In this document: positions 1 to 7,023 of the stretch, in pieces
Layout of the letters: every line of letters starts with the position of its first letter
How positions within the stretch are numbered: the first letter of the stretch is position 1
Assembly (NCBI GenBank): GCA_003561145.1
Contig: PWXL01000125.1
Coordinates: forward strand, 1 to 9,751
Reading direction: 5' to 3'
DNA: 9,751 bases
From: Candidatus Atribacteria bacterium
Lineage (GTDB): Bacteria > Atribacterota > Atribacteria > Atribacterales > Atribacteraceae
Made by a program: the position numbers and the translations under genes
The notes under the pieces: model-generated
Database searches by the model: none
What the model was told of the DNA's origin: nothing
The model's input: the letters and a program-made list of their open reading frames with translations, nothing else

Positions 1-12
1 AGGAGCCAAACC

Positions 13-411
13 ATGTACAGCCAAAAAGTGCTTGATCATTTTCGTAACCCCAAGAATGTCGGCAGAATGGATGATCCCGATGGTGTTGGAAAGGTAGGCA
101 ATCCTGTCTGCGGCGACGTTATGGTCATGTACCTCAAGATCAAAGACGAAATTATTGAGGATGCTCTGTTTGAAACCTTCGGATGCGGTGCGGCTATAGC
201 CACCTCATCCATAGCCACCGAACTCATAAAGGGGAAGTCTATCCATGATGCCCAAAACATCACAAACAAGGCGGTTGTCGAGGCCTTGGACGGTCTCCCC
301 CCGGCAAAAATGCACTGTTCCGTTCTCGCTGAAGAAGCAGTGAAATCAGCCATAGAAGACTACCGGAAAAAAAGAACTGAAAGTGGAGGAAAATCAGCAG
401 AGTCAGCGTAA
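13..411 (+). CDS. iscU: IscU/NifU-type Fe-S cluster assembly scaffold
   Basis: This 132-residue protein matches the NifU N-terminal/IscU family, which assembles a nascent [2Fe-2S] or [4Fe-4S] cluster from sulfur supplied by a cysteine desulfurase and passes it to apoproteins in the cytosol. The three cluster-ligand cysteines are all visible: C33 in NPVCGD (with the conserved D35), C58 in FGCGAA and C102 in KMHCS. The segment LPPAK (95-99) just before H101-C102 corresponds to the chaperone-recognition loop LPPVK of IscU. Length is normal for a stand-alone scaffold, and there is no C-terminal Nfu domain. The last dozen or so residues are a polar tail rich in Ser, Lys and Glu. The ATG is preceded by AGGAG at 1-5 with 7 bases of spacing, so the start is secure. 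A cysteine desulfurase gene would be expected just to the left, outside the window. I see no clear terminator behind the gene. Confidence 0.93.
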   Translation: MYSQKVLDHFRNPKNVGRMDDPDGVGKVGNPVCGDVMVMYLKIKDEIIEDALFETFGCGAAIATSSIATELIKGKSIHDAQNITNKAVVEALDGLPPAKMHCSVLAEEAVKSAIEDYRKKRTESGGKSAESA

Positions 412-499
412 AACACCTCCGCAAGGAAGTTGATTTTCCCGTTTGTATTCCATACAGACCCACAAACGTGAACCATGAACCGCGATTCACCCGCCCCCG

Positions 500-508
500 T
501 GGTACAAT
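500..508 (+). promoter_or_regulatory. Possible extended -10 promoter for the MFS gene
   Basis: TGGTACAAT combines the TGn extension with a -10 box matching TATAAT at 5 of 6 positions. No good -35 lies upstream, which is tolerable for an extended -10 promoter. Transcription would start near 515, giving a leader of about 70 bases before the GTG at 584. The rest of the 172-base gap (412-583) shows no terminator, so read-through from the scaffold gene is also possible. Confidence 0.3.
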
Positions 509-583
509 GAACAGCGAAAGCCCTGTATGCGGCTTAGGATCGACGGAAATGATGGAGATATGAATTCAGAAAGGATGATATAG

Positions 584-1735
584 GTGCCGAAGAAGATTCT
601 GCTCATTCCCTTTATCCTCGGCTTGGTGCTCATCGGTTTTGGTATTTCCGGTACCGGCCCGCTCATTTCTTCTATCGCGCGGGAGTTTGCCGTTTCACCC
701 AATATTGTGGGAAGAGTTTTCTTTTTCCAGGGGTTGGGATACTTCTTCTCACTTATGGCGGCGGGCTTCCTGGGAGACATGATTCCCCAGGACAAGGTAT
801 TGAGAGTAGGACTCACGATCGCCCTGGGAGGATTTATGGGTATCTCTCTACTCTCGTCTTTCACCACAGTGGTGGTATTTTTTCTGATCAGTGGAGTGGG
901 GCTTGGTTTTTTGGACTGTATGACCAATCCGGCGGCGACCAGCATATTTACCCGTAACCCCGGGACGGTCCTCAACGTCATTCATGCCTTTTTTGGGCTC
1001 GGCTCCTTTACCGCGCCCTGGCTGTTCGCCAACCTAACCAGCGCAGGGTTTACCTGGCAGAGTTACTACACGGTGGTAGCAGTTTTCACCCTGGTTACTT
1101 TAGTCTCATTTCTTCCCTCTTTCATACCACGCAGGGCCACCCCTTCGAACCTCCGGGAACTCGTGAAGGTCTTTCGAAAAAAGGCATTTTGGTTTATGGG
1201 AGCCACCATGATTTTTTACTCGGGGGGTGTGACCATTTTAAACGGCTGGATGGTCACATACCTTATAGAGCGGGGATGGCCGGAGGGAACGGCGGCCTTG
1301 TTTCTTTCCAACTTCTGGCTGGGGCTTTTCGCCGGCCGATTCCTGCTCTCCCGCTTATCCGACCGCATAGGGCATCTCACCATGATCCGTATCAACTCAA
1401 CGGGCGGCATCGTCCTCACGGCTCTAGCGGTGTTCCTCGCTCCGGGAGCGTGGAGCACACCTGTTCTGCTCTTCATGGGCGGATTCCTGCTTTCGACCAC
1501 TATCCCAACTACGCTGGCCTTTGCTGTAGTGAATTATCCTGACACAGCAGCCACTGCTTCGGGTTGGGTTATGTTCAATAATGGCTTCGGCATCTTCCTT
1601 TTTCCCTGGCTAGGAGGCATAATCGGGTCCATATTCGGCTTCCACGTAACCCTGGGGTTGGTTCCCGTCTTTCTCTTGGTCATGCTGGTGTTCCAACAGC
1701 TTCTGGCACGTGATGTGCGCCTGAAGACGGCATAA
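584..1735 (+). CDS. Major facilitator superfamily permease, substrate unknown
   Basis: This is a 383-residue, highly hydrophobic protein with about twelve predicted membrane segments, the normal MFS size and topology. The MFS loop motif between TM2 and TM3 is visible as GFLGDMIPQDKVLRVG (61-76). Its second-half repeat, GRFLLSRLSDRIGH (251-264), supports a two-bundle MFS fold. A polar central loop around 181-200 (IPRRATPSN...FRKK) joins the halves. The segment NVIHAFFGLGSFTAP (131-145) resembles the fucose-permease-like/FHS branch of MFS proteins, so a sugar or small organic solute is a reasonable guess, but direction and substrate cannot be read from sequence. The start is GTG at 584, chosen because AAGGA at 571-575 sits 8 bases upstream and the hydrophobic TM1 begins directly after MPKK. 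It is convergent with apgM and shares a terminator with it. Nothing ties it functionally to the nitrogen operon. Confidence 0.85.
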   Translation: MPKKILLIPFILGLVLIGFGISGTGPLISSIAREFAVSPNIVGRVFFFQGLGYFFSLMAAGFLGDMIPQDKVLRVGLTIALGGFMGISLLSSFTTVVVFFLISGVGLGFLDCMTNPAATSIFTRNPGTVLNVIHAFFGLGSFTAPWLFANLTSAGFTWQSYYTVVAVFTLVTLVSFLPSFIPRRATPSNLRELVKVFRKKAFWFMGATMIFYSGGVTILNGWMVTYLIERGWPEGTAALFLSNFWLGLFAGRFLLSRLSDRIGHLTMIRINSTGGIVLTALAVFLAPGAWSTPVLLFMGGFLLSTTIPTTLAFAVVNYPDTAATASGWVMFNNGFGIFLFPWLGGIIGSIFGFHVTLGLVPVFLLVMLVFQQLLARDVRLKTA

Positions 1736-1769
1736 AAAAAGCCACCGCTTGAAACCGGCGGCTTTTTTT
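1734..1769. terminator. Bidirectional intrinsic terminator between convergent genes
   Basis: Seven A, a GC-rich stem (GCCACCG against CGGCGGC, one A/C mismatch on the plus strand), an 8-base loop and seven T form a symmetric hairpin that ends in a U-tract on either strand. It overlaps the last two bases of the plus-strand TAA (1733-1735) and the first two of the minus-strand TAA (1768-1770), so it can end both the MFS and the apgM transcripts. Confidence 0.9.
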
Positions 1770-2985
1770 ATGCGCCGTATTTGTCAAGGCGAAGAGCGTT
1801 GGCTAAAAGTAAACTCATCAAGGCTCTTGCCGGAAAAGTACCCAGGTACCCCGTGGCGCATTCCCTCTCTGTAAATCGCTCTTTCCTGTCAAAACCGCTA
1901 TATGGAGAATGGAGCAGTACCGGAGAAGGATGCCAGGAATGGCTTTTCAAGAGAGACGGAGTGGAGTGGTCCCCGGTGATCACCAGAACATCAGGCTTCA
2001 CAGACAAAATATCCGGAATCACCTGGTCAAAAGTTTCAATATACTCGACTTTGCTTGTAAAATTACCGTCTTCTCCCGCCTTGTCAGTATCTTTGTAGTG
2101 GAGGAAGAAGAAATCATATTCATTCCATTTCTGCTTCATACACTCGACCTCATCCCGGAGTGTTCCTGAAATGTCTGGCACATCAAATCCAAAAAGGCGG
2201 GCAATGCCTTTGTACATGGGATATAAAGCAATGGCCAATGCGCTCACTGCATAGCGCTCGGGAAAGGTCTCAAGCCGGGGGGAAGCAGCAAATCCACGCA
2301 AAAGGACGGCATTCGCCTTGGGTTCGTCTGCAATCACGGATGAAACTTCATCCAGAAAGGTAGTAACTACCCGGGCGGTTTTTTGGGAAGCGTCATCCAG
2401 GGCCACTGGTGTATGTGGAGACATACCCTCTTTTTGCGGGTCTGTGTCTCTGAGCCGGTCTCCCAATCCTTCACCACGCAGAACCATGACAAAGCGGTGT
2501 TCAATACCAGGCTCCAAAATAATTTTCGTTCCCTCCACCTCGGGTACCGCTTGTGCAAGTCTATCCACGAGGCGGCGGCAATCCTCGGTAGAAATACGGC
2601 CCGCTCTCCTGTCGCTAATTACTCCTGAAGAATCCCTGGTTGCAAAATTCGCACGGGCCGCAACATCTCCTTTTTCAAGGTGAAAACCTACTCCCAGTGC
2701 TTCCAGAACGCCCCTTCCGATAGTGAGGTTTTCCGGGTCGTACCCAAACAATGCGATATGGCCGGGACCACTTCCAGGTGTCACGCCGTACTGTACCGGA
2801 TTCATAAGGCCAAGTGAACTCGCACGGGCCAGTGCATCCATGTTGGGTGTACGTGCGGCTTCCAATTCAGTTTTTCCGCCAAATCCAGGATGGGGTGCCC
2901 CTCCCAATCCATCTGCGATACACATGACCATCTTTCTCTTGCTTTTCTTGGTCAAGGACCTGATGTTTTCCAAGATGTCTGCCAT
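1768..2985 (-). CDS. apgM: Cofactor-independent phosphoglycerate mutase, archaeal (ApgM) type
   Basis: This 405-residue protein belongs to the alkaline-phosphatase superfamily. It interconverts 3-phosphoglycerate and 2-phosphoglycerate in glycolysis/gluconeogenesis through a phosphoserine intermediate, without 2,3-bisphosphoglycerate, using two divalent metals in the cytosol. The first metal aspartate is D25 (CIADGLGG), and the catalytic serine is S72 in TPGSGPGH followed by IALFGYDP. C-terminal metal motifs are TDKAGEDGN (D301), GDHSTP (D339, H340) and H352 in the SHSWHPSP segment. The position that is His in the DxxxH motif of classical enzymes is Glu here (E305, AGED). I recall this in other bacterial ApgM proteins, so I do not treat it as loss of function. 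ATG at 2985 is preceded by AGGGGG about 7 bases upstream. The gene follows the GXGXG gene after 74 bases and may be the last operon member or have its own promoter. It ends in the bidirectional terminator. Confidence 0.93.
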   Translation of the reverse strand: MADILENIRSLTKKSKRKMVMCIADGLGGAPHPGFGGKTELEAARTPNMDALARASSLGLMNPVQYGVTPGSGPGHIALFGYDPENLTIGRGVLEALGVGFHLEKGDVAARANFATRDSSGVISDRRAGRISTEDCRRLVDRLAQAVPEVEGTKIILEPGIEHRFVMVLRGEGLGDRLRDTDPQKEGMSPHTPVALDDASQKTARVVTTFLDEVSSVIADEPKANAVLLRGFAASPRLETFPERYAVSALAIALYPMYKGIARLFGFDVPDISGTLRDEVECMKQKWNEYDFFFLHYKDTDKAGEDGNFTSKVEYIETFDQVIPDILSVKPDVLVITGDHSTPSLLKSHSWHPSPVLLHSPYSGFDRKERFTERECATGYLGTFPARALMSLLLANALRLDKYGA

Positions 2986-3031
2986 CCCTGAACCCCCTTT
3001 TCACATGTTTCTCCATTATTCGGCGTTTTCT

Positions 3032-3059
3032 ATCTTACCATAAAAGCACCTTGAATGAA
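3032..3059 (-). promoter_or_regulatory. Weak candidate promoter for apgM
   Basis: In the 74-base gap before apgM the minus strand reads TGGTAAGAT (3040-3032), an extended -10 with 4 of 6 matches in the hexamer. A poor -35 (TTCATT, 3059-3054) lies 16 bases further upstream. There is no terminator in the gap, so read-through from the glutamate synthase operon is equally possible. Confidence 0.25.
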
Positions 3060-3797
3060 TCAATACGCATACAGGCAGCCATAGGGACGAGTGGTAAGGG
3101 GGAACAGCTTGGTAAAAGAGCGAAGATCGAGGGGGGGAAGGTGTATATCCAGTTTTTGCTGGTACTCTTCCAGGTAACTGGATATTTCGAGAGACTCTTC
3201 TTCATTAGGTTCAGAGAGGCCGATACCCCTTCCTGCTTGCTCCTGTGACACTTTCCCCCGTATGAAGATTTTTCCACCATGCATGCCGGAAGCAGTAAAA
3301 TTACCAACAGGAGAAGCACCACCGTTTTCCTGCAGGTTCAAAACGATAATCATCCCTCCTGCCATATATTCTCCAAGAAAATCTCCGGTATTCCCACCCA
3401 CTATGATAACCGGATAATCATCCTGAAAAGATTTCATATGGATACCCAGGCGGTACCCGGCGTTTCCCTGAACCAATATCTTTCCACCCCGCATGGAATG
3501 ACCGGCAATATCCCGCACGTCGCCTTCAACAATAATTGTACCTGCGTTCATGGTATTTCCTACTCCGTCCTGTGCGTTTCCCCGTATATGCACAGTCACA
3601 CCATCAGCGAACATACCTAAATCATCTCCAGGAACTCCACGAACATCAATCAGACCTTCACCTGAAAGGGCACGCCCAATATAGCGGTGACCATTCACTT
3701 CATCAAGGAGGATATCGCGCTCCCCCCTTTCCCATCGCATTTCCACTTCATGGTTCACATCTTTATAGTGTCTTCCCCTGCATTTCAAAATGATCAT
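3060..3797 (-). CDS. Glutamate synthase GXGXG-domain subunit (split GltB C-terminal domain)
   Basis: This 245-residue protein corresponds to the C-terminal beta-helix domain of the large glutamate synthase subunit, here as a separate gene, as in archaeal-type and GlxC-like systems. The repeating glycine pattern is visible at roughly 73-81 (GNAQDGVGN), 92-105 (GDVRDIAGHSMRGG), 111-118 (GNAGYRLG), 134-147 (GGNTGDFLGEYMAG) and 164-181 (VGNFTASGMHGGKIFIRG), each turn followed by a short hydrophobic strand such as TIIVEG or KILVQG. In intact GltB this helix has no catalytic residues and braces the glutaminase and FMN domains around the ammonia tunnel. A scaffold role in a multi-subunit complex is inferred. 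The last 60 residues are more acidic and may form a family-specific tail. Its ATG overlaps the stop of the preceding flavoprotein gene as ATGA, indicating translational coupling. Confidence 0.9.
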   Translation of the reverse strand: MIILKCRGRHYKDVNHEVEMRWERGERDILLDEVNGHRYIGRALSGEGLIDVRGVPGDDLGMFADGVTVHIRGNAQDGVGNTMNAGTIIVEGDVRDIAGHSMRGGKILVQGNAGYRLGIHMKSFQDDYPVIIVGGNTGDFLGEYMAGGMIIVLNLQENGGASPVGNFTASGMHGGKIFIRGKVSQEQAGRGIGLSEPNEEESLEISSYLEEYQQKLDIHLPPLDLRSFTKLFPLTTRPYGCLYAY

Positions 3798-5074
3798 ACC
3801 TCTATTCCCGCTCCTTCCACCATATGTTTTCGAAAATTCAAGGGCAAACTGATTATTCCGAAATCCGGTTGCAGGAGTTTTTCCCGAAAAGAGTCAACAG
3901 GTATTCTGTGCCGTATCAAATGCACATAAATCCCCGCTTTTTCTATGTCCCCTACAAAAATGAGCCCCACAATGCGATCTTCCTTGAGTACCAGTTTTTG
4001 ATACACGTCACGTTCTTCTCTTATGATTGTCACATAAGTCCCGTTATCGGGAGGATTTACCAAGCCGGCCGATACTATGGCCGTTTCTCCCACCTCTACA
4101 GCATTCAGTGGAAGACTTCCTTGATATGTTTTGTGCTTCCCTGCCATATTCTTCCCGGCAACCTTTCCCTGTGCCACCGCTTCAGGCCATACTGCCACAA
4201 CCGAGCGCTCTCCCGTGATCATGTTCATAGTCTCGGCCACATCTCCGGCGGCAAATACACCGGGGCAACTCGTTTCCTGATGTGCGTTCACCAGAACCCC
4301 CCGGTTCACCTGTAGCCCGGAACCAGCCAACCAGGAAATATTGGGACGAACACCTATCGCCACTACAGCCAAACGGTGGGGTAAAGAACGGCCGCTTTTC
4401 AGAACAGAGCTGCACAATTCATTTTCTTTGCGCTCAAAACGCTCCACCGTATCTTCAAGTACAACTTCCACTCCTTCCTTGAGAAGCGCTTTTTCCAGGT
4501 AGCGTGAACCAGTCTGGTCCATCATATTGATCAAGAGCCGGGGAGCCAATTCTACCAGGGTGATTCTCTTATTCAAGGCAATGAGTGCCTCGCATGTCTT
4601 CAACCCGATGAAACCTCCACCCAGAACAAGTATGTCCTCTACGTCATGCTGGTCAATGTATGCAGCCATCCGCTCCATGTCGTCCACCCGGGTGAAAGTA
4701 AAGACTCCTCCACCTTCGGCACCGGGAATAGGCGGGAAAACCGGTACCCCTCCGGTTGCTACGAGGGCTTTGCCAAATGCCACCCTTCTCCCGTCGGCGA
4801 GCTCAACCCATTTGCCCGGGCCATCGAGTTTCTCCACTGCACAGTTCCACCATACCTCAGCAGGATTTTCGGAAACAACGTCACCAAAGTACGTCATACC
4901 GTTACTGCGGTTTCCCAGGACATAGCTCAAAAGGGGACGTGAATACACCCTATCCTCTTCTGTAACAGCAAGGATTCTCCCTGAAGAATCTTCCTCGCGA
5001 AGCGCGCAAGCGGCAAACCATGAAGATACTGAAAAACCTATCAACAAGTAATCTGTTCGAAGAGTTTCACTCAT
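3794..5074 (-). CDS. FAD/NAD(P)-dependent oxidoreductase, probable electron-input subunit of glutamate synthase
   Basis: This 426-residue protein belongs to the pyridine nucleotide-disulfide oxidoreductase superfamily and looks like the NirB/rubredoxin-reductase branch. The NAD(P)-binding Rossmann motif is clear at 149-163 (LVLGGGFIGLKTCEA), with an acidic residue in the LVEL strand (E175) favouring NADH. The FAD-associated ATGG (106-109) and the second FAD motif VFAAGDVAE (273-281) are present. The N-terminal FAD motif is unusual: LIGFSVSSWFAAC (11-23) has Ser where GxGxxG usually has the second and third Gly. No CxxxxC redox disulfide is present, so it is not a dithiol reductase. It sits between a polyferredoxin and the GXGXG gene, overlapping the first by 8 and the second by 4 bases. 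It therefore probably takes the place of the GltD small subunit and moves electrons between NAD(P)H and the ferredoxin. It is not a GltD homologue fused to an N-terminal Fe-S domain. Electron direction is inference. Confidence 0.85.
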   Translation of the reverse strand: MSETLRTDYLLIGFSVSSWFAACALREEDSSGRILAVTEEDRVYSRPLLSYVLGNRSNGMTYFGDVVSENPAEVWWNCAVEKLDGPGKWVELADGRRVAFGKALVATGGVPVFPPIPGAEGGGVFTFTRVDDMERMAAYIDQHDVEDILVLGGGFIGLKTCEALIALNKRITLVELAPRLLINMMDQTGSRYLEKALLKEGVEVVLEDTVERFERKENELCSSVLKSGRSLPHRLAVVAIGVRPNISWLAGSGLQVNRGVLVNAHQETSCPGVFAAGDVAETMNMITGERSVVAVWPEAVAQGKVAGKNMAGKHKTYQGSLPLNAVEVGETAIVSAGLVNPPDNGTYVTIIREERDVYQKLVLKEDRIVGLIFVGDIEKAGIYVHLIRHRIPVDSFREKLLQPDFGIISLPLNFRKHMVEGAGIEV

Positions 5075-5501
5075 AGGTCAACGCCTCGTTTGGACAATGA
5101 GCAACACAAACCGGTTCATCAACACCGCCGCACAAGTCACACTTGCTCGCAATACGCCTGGTTTTTTTCTCCCTTTTGATCACCCCGCAAGGACAACTCA
5201 TAATACACATCCAGCACCCCACACATTTTTCCTCATCACACAACACCGTTGCGTTTTCTTTATCTCTCCGCATGGCTCCGGTCATACAATTTTCCACGCA
5301 CGGCGCATCCTCGCAGTGGCGGCATTGCAAGGCAAATGAAAGGCATCCCTCCTCTTCCACCCTGATGCGGGGAAAGGCACGAGGAGATTCTTCTTTAAAA
5401 GCCTTGATAATTTTGCCGGTATGAGAATGTTTCACCAGGCAATTGATTTCGCACAAACGACATCCGATACAATATTCTTCATGTATTTTTATATGCTTCA
5501 T
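5067..5501 (-). CDS. Four-cluster 4Fe-4S ferredoxin (HycB/DmsB-like)
   Basis: This 144-residue protein has sixteen cysteines arranged as four cluster motifs. These are C11-C14-C17-C21, C60-C63-C68-C72, C93-C96-C99-C103 and C121-C124-C132-C136. With the usual crossed ligation they predict four [4Fe-4S] clusters, as in the electron-transfer subunits of the HycB/DmsB/CooF family. Three further cysteines (C53, C88, C105) lie outside the motifs. There is no Tat or Sec signal, so it is cytosolic. The start is ATG at 5501, one base after the stop of the synthase-core gene, with GGAGGG about 8 bases upstream. Its 3' end overlaps the flavoprotein gene by 8 bases. The position suggests it wires the flavoprotein to the Fe-S/FMN synthase core, but it could also accept electrons from outside ferredoxins. 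Such proteins are common in anaerobes. Confidence 0.92.
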   Translation of the reverse strand: MKHIKIHEEYCIGCRLCEINCLVKHSHTGKIIKAFKEESPRAFPRIRVEEEGCLSFALQCRHCEDAPCVENCMTGAMRRDKENATVLCDEEKCVGCWMCIMSCPCGVIKREKKTRRIASKCDLCGGVDEPVCVAHCPNEALTYE

Positions 5502-5502
5502 A

Positions 5503-7023
5503 TTACCATCCCTCCCCGGCGGCCTTGACCCCCAAAACGGAGCACTCTTCCCTGCTCAATCCCACCGCGCGTAAGTGTTCACGATTTCCACGAAGGGATT
5601 CAATGGCATTCACGCCCATACCTCCAAGCATTTCCTTGATTTCAAAGGCCCATGCCCGGAGAAGATTCACCAGGCGCCGCCTGCCGATATTCGGATTCAA
5701 CCTCTTGGTGAGCACCGGGTCCTGTGTGGCTATACCCCAATTGCATTTGCCCGTATAGCACTTCTGGCAGAGATGACAACCCAAACCAACCAGAGCCGCC
5801 GTCCCTACGTACACAGCGTCCGCCCCCAGAGCGATTGCCTTGATCACATCGGCACTGGAACGAATGCCTCCCGCTATGAGCAGGGATGAGTGATGCCGGA
5901 TTCCCTCCAAACGCAATCTCTCGTCGACCTGGGCCAGGGCTAATTCAATAGGAATACCCACGTTATCACGGATCACCTGCGGCGCTGCGCCGGTCCCGCC
6001 CCTGATTCCGTCAATCGTAACAATATCTGCTCCTGCCCGTACCACCCCTGATGCGATAGCTGCAACATTGTGCACCGCGGCGATTTTTACCGCAACCGGT
6101 TTTTCGTAGTTTATGGCCTCCTTAATGGCAAAAACAAGGCGCTCCAGGTCTTCTATCGAGTATATGTCATGGTGCGGTGCGGGCGAAATAGCATCACTTT
6201 CCAAAGGAATTTTTCGGGTTCGGGATATTTCTTTTGATACCTTTTCTCCCGGAAGATGACCCCCAATGCCGGGCTTTGCTCCCTGGCCGATTTTTATTTC
6301 CACTGCTGCGGCCACACGAAGATAATCCCGGTGCACCCCAAAGCGTCCGGAGGCCACCTGCACAATTATATTCTCTCCAAAGGGGTAAAAATCAGGATGC
6401 AACCCTCCTTCCCCGCTGTTACAAAAAGTTCCCGCTTCGCGCGCTGCTTCTGCCAGGGAGCGAAAGGCATTATAACTAATGGAGCCGTACGACATGGCCG
6501 AAAAGATCACCGGCACCTCCAGGCCGAGCTGCGGGGCCAAGCGGGTTCGGACAACGGGAGAATCACCTTCCCAATGAATATCGAGCTTTTCTTCCTTTTT
6601 GCCCAGGTAAGTGGTGAGCTCAATCGGTTCACGCAAAGGGTCAATGGATGGATTCGTCACCTGGCTCGCATTGAGGAGCAAATGGTCCCAATATACGGGA
6701 TATAAACGGTCACATCCCATACCGGTCAGCAATATCCCTCCAGTTTCAGCCTGTTTGTATATTCCCCTCAGGTGCCGGTCCTCCCAATTTCCGTTGGGGC
6801 GGAATCCGTCTTTCCTTGTTTGCACCGTTAATGCATTCGTGGGACACAAATTCACACATCGCTGGCATCCAACGCATTTTTCTTCCTGGCTCACAACGGT
6901 ATCTTCTGTGTCACTGCCCTCATGCACATCGTTTGCGCACTGGCGGACACATACTTGGCAGGCTATGCACCGTTCCTTGTCTCTTTCGATTTTAAACTCC
7001 GGAAACAGTAAGCTTCTGGCCAT
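5503..7023 (-). CDS. Glutamate synthase FMN/Fe-S core subunit with N-terminal 2x[4Fe-4S] domain (split GltB central domain)
   Basis: This subunit catalyses reductive amination of 2-oxoglutarate to glutamate at FMN, using ammonia from the glutaminase subunit. With the start used here it has 506 residues. An N-terminal bacterial ferredoxin domain carries C19-C22-C25-C29 and C50-C53-C56-C60. The (beta/alpha)8 synthase domain follows from about 130, with NSGEGG (202-207), KIGQGAKPGIGGHLPG (244-259), SPAPHHDIYSIEDL (280-293), DGIRGGTGAAP (338-348) and LIAGGIRSS (382-390). The cluster segment GCHLCQKCYTGKC (415-427) has cysteines 416, 419, 422 and 427, followed by GIATQDP. The ferredoxin fusion is typical of archaeal-type split enzymes. 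An upstream GTG at 7038 would add MKGIA, but AGGA (7030-7033) sits 6 bases before the ATG at 7023, so the ATG is preferred. The gene overlaps the end of the glutaminase gene by 32 bases. Confidence 0.94.
   Translation of the reverse strand: MARSLLFPEFKIERDKERCIACQVCVRQCANDVHEGSDTEDTVVSQEEKCVGCQRCVNLCPTNALTVQTRKDGFRPNGNWEDRHLRGIYKQAETGGILLTGMGCDRLYPVYWDHLLLNASQVTNPSIDPLREPIELTTYLGKKEEKLDIHWEGDSPVVRTRLAPQLGLEVPVIFSAMSYGSISYNAFRSLAEAAREAGTFCNSGEGGLHPDFYPFGENIIVQVASGRFGVHRDYLRVAAAVEIKIGQGAKPGIGGHLPGEKVSKEISRTRKIPLESDAISPAPHHDIYSIEDLERLVFAIKEAINYEKPVAVKIAAVHNVAAIASGVVRAGADIVTIDGIRGGTGAAPQVIRDNVGIPIELALAQVDERLRLEGIRHHSSLLIAGGIRSSADVIKAIALGADAVYVGTAALVGLGCHLCQKCYTGKCNWGIATQDPVLTKRLNPNIGRRRLVNLLRAWAFEIKEMLGGMGVNAIESLRGNREHLRAVGLSREECSVLGVKAAGEGW

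Noticed and set aside
487..981. 164-residue minus-strand open frame opposite the MFS gene
   Set aside because: It is Pro/Lys/Ser-rich with no family resemblance or ribosome binding site and lies antisense to a clear MFS protein.
3824..4315. 163-residue plus-strand open frame opposite the flavoprotein gene
   Set aside because: Composition is unlike a real protein (rich in His, Tyr and Cys), and the minus strand encodes a clear FAD/NAD(P) oxidoreductase throughout.
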